Below are positions 1 to 5,464 of a stretch of DNA of 5,464 nt, in pieces. The number at the start of each line of letters is the position of its first letter. Position 1 is the first letter of the stretch. The stretch lies in contig PWUO01000262.1 in NCBI GenBank assembly GCA_003562555.1, positions 1 to 5,464 on the forward strand, read 5' to 3'. The notes under the pieces are model-generated. The model was given only the letters and a program-made list of their open reading frames with translations, did no database searches and had not been told where the DNA came from. The DNA is from Dehalococcoidia bacterium. GTDB taxonomy: Bacteria > Chloroflexota > Dehalococcoidia > GIF9 > AB-539-J10. The position numbers and the translations under genes are program-made.

Positions 1-542
1 GCCTCGCCGATTGCCTTCTCCAGTGCATGGCTGTGCACTTCGAGGTCTTCGGTGCTGAAGAGCACGAACCGGATAAGCTTGACACTTGTCAACCCCGGCA
101 ACTCCTCAAGCACCGTGCGCAGCGCAATGCGGGCTGCGGCTTCGACCGGGTAGCCGAAGGCCCCGGTGGAGATCGAGGGGAAGGCGATCGACCCGATGTC
201 GTGCTCCTCTGCGAGCCGCAGCGCGTTGCGGTAGCACGCGGCGAGGAGCTGGTCCGAGGGCTTGTCCCTCCCGAATACGGGACCGAGGCAGTGGATCACG
301 TGCCGGTTCGGCAGGTTGTGCGCGCCGGTGATGACCGCCTGGCCCGGCCGGATGGGTGCCAGTGGACGGCACTCCTCCTCGAGTCCCGGTCCTGCAGCCC
401 GGTGGATGGCTCCCGCCACCCCGCCACCGATCCGAAGCTCTGCGTTGGCCGCGTTGACGATCGTATCGACGTCCGGCTGGTCTGCGATGTTGCCCTGCAC
501 GCACGCGACCGTCACGCCATGGTAGTCCCGCTGCATCGTCAT
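1..542 (-). CDS. Macro-domain protein (ADP-ribose binding, possible ADP-ribosyl hydrolase), 3' end cut by window edge
   Basis: The minus strand stays open from the start codon to the window edge (180 codons visible), almost a full single macro domain, so only a few C-terminal residues should be missing. Numbered from the ATG at 542, it has the N-terminal QGNI (16-19), the NAAN adenine/ribose-binding motif (30-33), a glycine-rich loop GGGVAGAIH (39-47) and the diphosphate-binding loop FPSISTGAFGYP (121-132). Macro domains bind ADP-ribose or O-acetyl-ADP-ribose in the cytoplasm, and many remove ADP-ribose from proteins or nucleic acids. The position that is the catalytic Asp in MacroD/YmdB types (GGVDGAIH) is Ala43 here, as in the GGGVA class typified by archaeal AF1521. 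Hydrolase activity is therefore plausible but unproven. ATGs at 545, 542 and 536 are in frame; 542 is best spaced (6 nt) from GGAGG. It has no extra domain like that of DarG antitoxins, as far as visible, and no adjacent ADP-ribosyltransferase is seen. Confidence 0.9.
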   Translation of the reverse strand, partial: MTMQRDYHGVTVACVQGNIADQPDVDTIVNAANAELRIGGGVAGAIHRAAGPGLEEECRPLAPIRPGQAVITGAHNLPNRHVIHCLGPVFGRDKPSDQLLAACYRNALRLAEEHDIGSIAFPSISTGAFGYPVEAAARIALRTVLEELPGLTSVKLIRFVLFSTEDLEVHSHALEKAIGE

Positions 543-547
543 CATGC

Positions 548-553
548 ACCTCC
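548..553 (-). promoter_or_regulatory. Ribosome binding site of the macro-domain gene
   Basis: GGAGGT on the minus strand. Counting from GGAGG, it sits 3, 6 and 12 nt before the three in-frame ATGs at 545, 542 and 536, which favours the start at 542. Confidence 0.6.
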
Positions 554-573
554 GTGGTCGGGCTTCCAGTTAC

Positions 574-579
574 ATGATA
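574..579 (-). promoter_or_regulatory. Possible -10 box for the macro-domain gene
   Basis: TATCAT on the minus strand, about 30 nt before the start codon, would give a leader of roughly 22 nt. No convincing -35 hexamer lies 17 nt upstream (GAGCAT), so the call rests on the -10 alone. Confidence 0.25.
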
Positions 580-649
580 CAACGGGCATGCGGTGGATGC
601 TCCTGCGGAGTGAGGAACACCAGGATCTGAACTGCGGACAGGCCTTTCG

Positions 650-799
650 CTACGGCAGTTCCGTCCCGCGGCTGAGTATGTCCATGTAGTCCCGGTAACT
701 GAATACCCGGTTGCGTCGCCTCCCGGACATCTCCCTGACGATCCCGGCCTGTTCCAGGAGCTTCAGGCTCCTGTTGACCGTAAGAGGGGTGAGTCGGCG
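650..799 (-). pseudogene. C-terminal remnant of a Fic-family protein
   Basis: Read on the minus strand, the last ~50 codons before the TAG at 650-652 match the typical C-terminus of Fic-family proteins that carry a trailing winged-helix segment. They show a recognition-helix-like TVNRSLKLLEQAGIVRE, then SGRRRNRVFSYRDYMDIL, ending SRGTELP. Fic enzymes transfer AMP (or other phosphate-containing groups) to target proteins through an HPFxxGNGR motif in the Fic core. No such motif or core sequence appears upstream. The open frame continues to 1156, but from about 888 onward it is only the antisense of mntA and has no Fic likeness. I infer a broken gene whose 5' part was lost, perhaps when the divergent mntA-hepT pair arrived. 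A short wHTH protein initiating within 800-870 is a less likely alternative. Recognition is from memory of the family pattern, without alignment. Confidence 0.7.
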
Positions 800-833
800 G
801 TCCGAGTCTCGAATCCGCGGGAGGCAGCTTGCA

Positions 834-861
834 TTGACGGATGAGGTACAATGATTATGGA
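834..861 (+). promoter_or_regulatory. Candidate promoter for mntA-hepT
   Basis: TTGACG (834-839) is separated by 16 nt from TATGGA (856-861). A second -10-like hexamer, TACAAT (847-852), lies between them but has no good -35 partner. Either would give a short leader before the ATG at 888. It is AT-richer than the surroundings, but the match is modest. Confidence 0.35.
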
Positions 862-887
862 ATATCGACTCAAGCGTGGAGATTCGC

Positions 888-1184
888 ATGGATATACAGC
901 AGGCAAGGAACATACTGCGGGCCTCAGGCGATCTAAAGCAGGAGTTCTCCGTTAGATCGTTTCGCCTGTTCGGATCCATCACACGTGGCGAGCTCGGCGC
1001 TGAGAGCGACATAGACATCCTCGTCGAGTTCGAGCCCGATGCCCGTATCGGACTGTTCGAGTTCGTTCGGCTGCAGCGGCGGTTGTCGGACCTGCTTGGC
1101 CGGAACGTGGATCTTGCGACCCCAGACGCACTGCACAAGCGAATGAGGCAGCGCATACTCTCCGAGGCGATTCATGCCAGCTAG
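888..1184 (+). CDS. mntA: Minimal nucleotidyltransferase, MntA-type antitoxin of a HEPN/MNT toxin-antitoxin pair
   Basis: This is a 98-residue protein of the DNA polymerase beta-like minimal nucleotidyltransferase family. The signature GSX10DXD is intact: Gly29-Ser30, Asp41 and Asp43 (in SDIDILVEF), with Asp75 in NVDLATPDAL as the likely third metal-binding carboxylate. In characterised MntA/HepT systems the enzyme uses ATP to add AMP residues to a tyrosine of the HepT toxin and so silences it. I infer the same role here because the next gene, overlapping by 11 nt, is a HEPN protein with the target motif. An in-frame GTG at 876 would add four residues. I prefer the ATG at 888 because GGAG (878-881) lies 6 nt before it and overlaps that GTG. 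The size fits stand-alone antitoxins, which usually have around 100 residues. The gene is divergent from the Fic remnant. Antitoxin function is inference from family and context. Confidence 0.88.
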   Translation: MDIQQARNILRASGDLKQEFSVRSFRLFGSITRGELGAESDIDILVEFEPDARIGLFEFVRLQRRLSDLLGRNVDLATPDALHKRMRQRILSEAIHAS

Positions 1185-1521
1185 AGACTGGCAGGTTCGC
1201 GTTCAGGACATACTCGACGCCATCGAATCGATACAGATCTACGTGGCAGGCATGGATTTGGCGGCGTTCTGTGCCGATCAGCGCACAGTTGATGCGGTCG
1301 TACGCAACCTCACCATCATCGGCGAAGCCGCCATGCACGTGCCTGACGAAGTCGTCCAGGCACACCCTGAGGTTCCCTGGATCGAAATGCGTGCGGTGAG
1401 AAACATCGTAGTCCATGAGTACTTCGGTGTCAGCAATCGGATTCTCTGGGACACGGTGCAGTCTGATCTACCCGCGCTCACAGGGCCGCTACAGAATCTG
1501 CTCACCAACGATGCGGTCTAG
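1174..1521 (+). CDS. hepT: HEPN-domain toxin, HepT type (DUF86)
   Basis: A 115-residue, mostly alpha-helical protein without signal peptide or membrane segment. The HEPN signature is clear: VVRNLTIIGEAA (42-53) is the usual central helix, and Arg76-Asn77-Ile-Val-Val-His81-Glu-Tyr83 forms RX4HXY. Arg76 and His81 are the expected RNase catalytic residues. Tyr83 corresponds to the tyrosine that MntA-type partners AMPylate to block the toxin. HepT proteins act as RNases in the cytoplasm (tRNA cleavage has been reported for one family member) and can arrest growth, in stress or phage defence. The ATG at 1174 lies inside the last codons of mntA (11-nt overlap), with GAGG (1164-1167) 6 nt upstream, which indicates translational coupling and fixed stoichiometry. 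Motifs are complete, so the toxin is probably active when released. The actual target in this organism is unknown. Confidence 0.9.
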   Translation: MPARDWQVRVQDILDAIESIQIYVAGMDLAAFCADQRTVDAVVRNLTIIGEAAMHVPDEVVQAHPEVPWIEMRAVRNIVVHEYFGVSNRILWDTVQSDLPALTGPLQNLLTNDAV

Positions 1522-1530
1522 GCGGGCTGT

Positions 1531-1555
1531 ACGTATGGTCGTTGCAGCGATACGT
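1531..1555 (+). terminator. Weak hairpin after hepT
   Basis: ACGTAT (1531-1536) pairs with ATACGT (1550-1555), with a few further pairs possible inside. It starts 10 nt after the hepT stop but lacks a T-run, so it could be a minor terminator, an mRNA 3' end stabiliser, or chance. Confidence 0.25.
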
Positions 1556-1650
1556 TACCGACCCATGTCCTGATCCTATGTCTGATTTCGCGCTGAGGCC
1601 AGATGGTCGTGACATGCTTCGATTTCGCCGCGCGCAGCTTCAATCTTGAT

Positions 1651-1681
1651 TTGACACCGCCTCAGCAGGGTGCGATATGAT
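1651..1681 (+). promoter_or_regulatory. Promoter of the perR-rbr-katG operon
   Basis: A perfect -35 hexamer TTGACA (1651-1656) is followed by GATATGAT (1674-1681). GATATG gives a 17-nt spacer, and the better hexamer TATGAT gives 19 nt. Predicted transcription would start near 1688, only about 18 nt before the perR ATG. Confidence 0.55.
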
Positions 1682-1682
1682 T

Positions 1683-1701
1683 GATATTGAGAGTTATTGT
1701 T
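1683..1701 (+). promoter_or_regulatory. Fur/PerR-box-like operator
   Basis: GATATTGAGAGTTATTGTT agrees with the classical 19-nt Fur consensus (GATAATGATAATCATTATC) at 13 of 19 positions by direct comparison. It lies just downstream of the -10 box, over the predicted transcription start, where bound PerR would block initiation. The right half is the weaker half. Autoregulation by the perR product is inferred from position. Confidence 0.4.
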
Positions 1702-1705
1702 AGAA

Positions 1706-2101
1706 ATGATACATGGCGATACTGGCCATCGAAGAGCTGTCTTGTCCGTACTGCAGGAATACAGACGACACCTGACGGCGGACGAGGTATACGAGGAGGT
1801 GCGGAAGAGTCTGCCGCGTATAAGCAAGGGCACGGTTTACAGGAACTTGCGTATACTAAGGGAGCGGGGCGACATCGTAGCACTGGAGTTGGGCGGCGCG
1901 CTGACGAGGTTCGAAGCCAGGCAGGAACCGCACTATCATTTCGTGTGTGAGATCTGCGGAACGGTGTTCGACCTGGACGAGCCGGTGGGTCAGGATCTCA
2001 ACACGCGCGTTGAGAAGAAGACAGGATTCAGAGTCTCATATCACCATCTGGAATTCCGCGGCCGGTGTTCCGGCTGCGAAAGTACACAAACCACACATTG
2101 A
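1706..2101 (+). CDS. perR: PerR-type peroxide-sensing repressor (Fur family)
   Basis: A 131-residue Fur-family regulator. The N-terminal winged helix contains HLTADEVYEEVR (22-33) and the DNA-recognition segment ISKGTVYRNLRIL (39-51). The C-terminal dimerisation part has HYHFVCEICG (76-85) and CSGC (121-124); Cys81, Cys84, Cys121 and Cys124 form the structural Zn site. Aligned by eye to Bacillus subtilis PerR (constant offset of 15), the regulatory metal ligands are His22 (H37), Glu70 (D85), His76 (H91), His78 (H93) and Asp89 (D104). Asp rather than Glu at the last position is the residue linked to peroxide sensitivity, so PerR fits better than Fur. Glu70 in place of Asp is a conservative change. 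The protein lacks about 15 N-terminal residues compared with B. subtilis PerR. A TGA at 1688-1690 rules out a longer frame. A TTG at 1697 is the only other start and is worse placed. The RBS is poor (GAGAG, 12 nt away), which suggests low expression. It should repress this operon and itself. Confidence 0.88.
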   Translation: MIHGDTGHRRAVLSVLQEYRRHLTADEVYEEVRKSLPRISKGTVYRNLRILRERGDIVALELGGALTRFEARQEPHYHFVCEICGTVFDLDEPVGQDLNTRVEKKTGFRVSYHHLEFRGRCSGCESTQTTH

Positions 2102-2112
2102 GGAGGTCAGTT

Positions 2113-2691
2113 ATGGGAAAGTCAGTCAAAGGTACCCGCACGGAGAAGAACCTGCTCGCCGCATTCGCGGGAGAGTCGCAGGCAAGGAACCGCTACACCT
2201 TCTTCGCGAGCAAGGCCCGCAGCGAGGGATATGAGCAGATCGCCAACATCTTCACCGAGACGGCGGGCAACGAGAAGGAGCATGCCGAGGTCTTCTTCAA
2301 GTATCTCGAAGGCGGCGATGTAGAGATCACCGCAGCCTACCCCGGGGGCGTGATCGCCGATACGAAGACGAACCTGTTGGAGGCCGCCGCCGGCGAGAAG
2401 CTGGAGTGGAGCGTACTCTACGCAGACTTCGAGAAGATCGCCAGGGAAGAGGGATTCGATGACATCGCGACCTCATTCAAGGAGATCGCCGAGGTTGAGG
2501 AATTCCACGAGGGTCGCTACCGCAAGCTGGCCGCCAACGTGGCCAACGGCGAGGTGTTCAAGAAGAAGACGTCGGTTAAGTGGCACTGCTCGAACTGTGG
2601 CTACATCCACGAGGGTACCGAGGCGCCCGAGGAGTGCCCTGCATGCAAGCATCCGCAGTCGTACTACGAGTTGCTGGCCGAGAACTACTAG
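2113..2691 (+). CDS. rbr: Rubrerythrin
   Basis: A 192-residue cytoplasmic non-heme iron protein that reduces H2O2 to water with electrons from NAD(P)H via rubredoxin-type partners, typical of anaerobes and microaerophiles. The ferritin-like four-helix domain (about 1-150) shows all diiron ligands: Glu21, the EKEH motif Glu54/His57, Glu95 and Glu98, and the second ExxH motif Glu129/His132. These match the Desulfovibrio vulgaris set with offsets of +1 and +2. The C-terminal rubredoxin domain has the FeS4 pairs Cys159-x2-Cys162 (CSNCG) and Cys175-x2-Cys178 (CPAC). The domain order and length are those of classical rubrerythrin. The start at 2113 is set by a perfect AGGAGG (2101-2106) with a 6-nt spacer, whose first base is the last base of the perR stop codon. 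This indicates cotranscription and strong translation. katG follows after 40 nt. Confidence 0.97.
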   Translation: MGKSVKGTRTEKNLLAAFAGESQARNRYTFFASKARSEGYEQIANIFTETAGNEKEHAEVFFKYLEGGDVEITAAYPGGVIADTKTNLLEAAAGEKLEWSVLYADFEKIAREEGFDDIATSFKEIAEVEEFHEGRYRKLAANVANGEVFKKKTSVKWHCSNCGYIHEGTEAPEECPACKHPQSYYELLAENY

Positions 2692-2720
2692 CATCGAGCC
2701 AGGAACCAAATGATGAAGAG

Positions 2721-2725
2721 GGAGG
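2721..2725 (+). promoter_or_regulatory. Ribosome binding site that fixes the katG start
   Basis: GGAGG lies 6 nt before the ATG at 2732. The in-frame GTG at 2726 directly abuts it and cannot be the start. Confidence 0.75.
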
Positions 2726-2731
2726 GTGACG

Positions 2732-4918
<2,187 letters not shown>

Positions 4919-4960
4919 TCGGAGGGCCAACGCGAAATAGAGGGTGTCAACGGAATACGG

Positions 4961-4999
4961 GGGCGGCGTTTCGATACGATTTGAAACGCCGCCCTTTCT
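4961..4999 (+). terminator. Rho-independent terminator of the perR-rbr-katG operon
   Basis: A perfect 12-bp stem, GGGCGGCGTTTC (4961-4972) with GAAACGCCGCCC (4983-4994), has a 10-nt loop and is followed by TTTCT. It starts 42 nt after the katG stop. The T-run is short, but the GC-rich stem is very stable. It could also work in the opposite direction only weakly, since no T-run is present on that side. Confidence 0.8.
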
Positions 5000-5188
5000 G
5001 TTGCGCCACGTCGGACAGCAGGATTTCGGATGCGCTCTGCATCTGTTGGCTGGTTCACGACATGAGGCGACGGGCGGGTCTGAAACGATCCCCCGCCGGG
5101 GAGGCGTGCATGCCTGCATTCCGACTGCACATTCGCACTAATTACCAGGCACAAGGTGCGTGTCGGTGCGTGCAGTGCGCGAAACAAC
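5000..5188. other. Non-coding stretch between operon terminator and palindrome cluster
   Basis: No open frame here has family likeness or a good ribosome binding site. The only structures I see are a small hairpin, TCCCC (5089-5093) with GGGGA (5098-5102), and a weak AGGC/GCCT pairing at 5102-5115. Neither has a T-run. Confidence 0.5.
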
Positions 5189-5410
5189 GGATGGGCCATG
5201 GCCCATCCCTACGGGACAACGTGTGAATTCGTCGGGGCGGGCGACACAAAGGGCGGGACGGATGTATCCGTCCCGTGCATATGCCCCACCTCACCCGCGG
5301 GCTCGAGGCATCGTGCCCCTACGGGAGGGTCGATGTGGGAATCGCCCCCTACACCGGACCGCCGATGTCCCCGGAAGGACGGGCGGTTCCCGAACCGCCC
5401 CTACGACGGC
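5189..5410. repeat. Cluster of five short palindromes with CTAC(G) flanks (REP-like)
   Basis: Five palindromic units are found: 5189-5208 (perfect, GGATGGGCCATGGCCCATCC), 5255-5274 (9-bp arms, 2-nt centre), 5299-5318 (GGGC/GCCC, T-T mismatch, CGA/TCG), 5327-5348 (GGG/CCC, one mismatch, CGAT/ATCG, 6-nt loop) and 5381-5400 (9-bp arms, 2-nt centre). Four are 20 nt long and one is 22. Four of the five are followed immediately by CTAC, and the first and third share the exact 10-mer CCCTACGGGA. The second unit lacks this flank. The stem sequences differ from each other while pairing is kept. They resemble REP-type dispersed palindromes, which can be moved by a REP-associated tyrosine transposase or serve as mRNA end or gyrase/IHF sites. 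No transposase is in the window, so the family and mover are unknown. Confidence 0.65.
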
Positions 5411-5464
5411 ATGGGATTCACGTGTGGTGTTCACATAAGAGCCGTGGGCCGACGACCCGAACGA
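5411..5464. other. Unassigned end of the window
   Basis: No gene or strong structure is visible. A weak GGG/CCC pairing at 5446-5458 might be a degenerate further palindrome unit, but the CTAC flank is absent. Confidence 0.3.

Noticed and set aside
27..689. Long plus-strand open frame opposite the macro-domain gene
   Set aside because: The minus-strand frame carries the macro-domain motifs; the plus-strand product has no recognisable pattern and is a GC-rich shadow.
800..1156. Upstream part of the minus-strand open frame that ends in the Fic-like segment, giving a 168-residue protein
   Set aside because: From about 888 on it is the exact antisense of mntA, which has clear catalytic motifs; the translated part shows no Fic or other family pattern.
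1535..1628. Short direct repeats ATGGTCGT (1535 and 1603) and GATTTCGC (1584 and 1621) before perR
   Set aside because: Only 8 nt each and unrelated to any element ends; likely chance.
2726..2731. GTG start for katG two codons upstream
   Set aside because: It directly abuts the GGAGG ribosome binding site; the ATG at 2732 has proper spacing.
5189..5410. CRISPR array
   Set aside because: Units are not copies of one repeat, spacing is irregular (centres 66, 44, 29 and 53 nt apart), and no cas gene is near.
5160..5438. Plus-strand open frame across the palindrome cluster
   Set aside because: Its codons are made of the palindromes themselves; low-complexity Arg/Gly/Pro/Thr product, no start signal.

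Overview
This 5.46 kb window is GC-rich bacterial DNA (roughly 60 percent GC by eye) from an organism I cannot place to phylum. Two clues point to a free-living bacterium of anaerobic or oxygen-fluctuating habitats. The first is a peroxide-stress operon that joins a rubrerythrin to a catalase-peroxidase under a PerR-type repressor. The second is a cluster of short GC-rich palindromes flanked by CTACG, a repeat style I associate with large-genome environmental phyla. That taxonomic hint is inference only.

Left part (1-1521) is an accessory-looking block. A macro-domain (ADP-ribose-binding) protein runs leftwards off the window edge. Next to it, also on the minus strand, is what looks like the last 50 or so codons of a Fic-family protein, with no sign of its catalytic half, so I call it a remnant. 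Divergent from it is a complete, overlapping gene pair with intact motifs: a minimal nucleotidyltransferase antitoxin (MntA type) and a HEPN toxin (HepT type, RX4HXY motif). Macro, Fic and MntA proteins all deal with nucleotide modification of proteins, which makes the neighbourhood notable.

Middle part (about 1650-5000) is one tight plus-strand operon: perR - rubrerythrin - katG. A TTGACA promoter and a Fur/PerR-box-like sequence lie just before perR. The perR stop codon touches the rubrerythrin ribosome binding site, 40 nt separate rubrerythrin from katG, and a strong 12-bp GC-rich hairpin closes the unit. The expected circuit is that PerR represses the operon, including itself, until peroxide oxidises its metal-binding histidines. 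Rubrerythrin (peroxide reductase) and KatG (catalase-peroxidase) then remove H2O2.

Right part (about 5000-5464) has no credible gene. It holds at least five different palindromes of 20-22 nt within about 210 bp, four of them followed directly by CTAC(G). The stems differ in sequence but keep base pairing, suggesting a REP-like or other non-autonomous palindromic repeat family. This is the least explained structure in the window.
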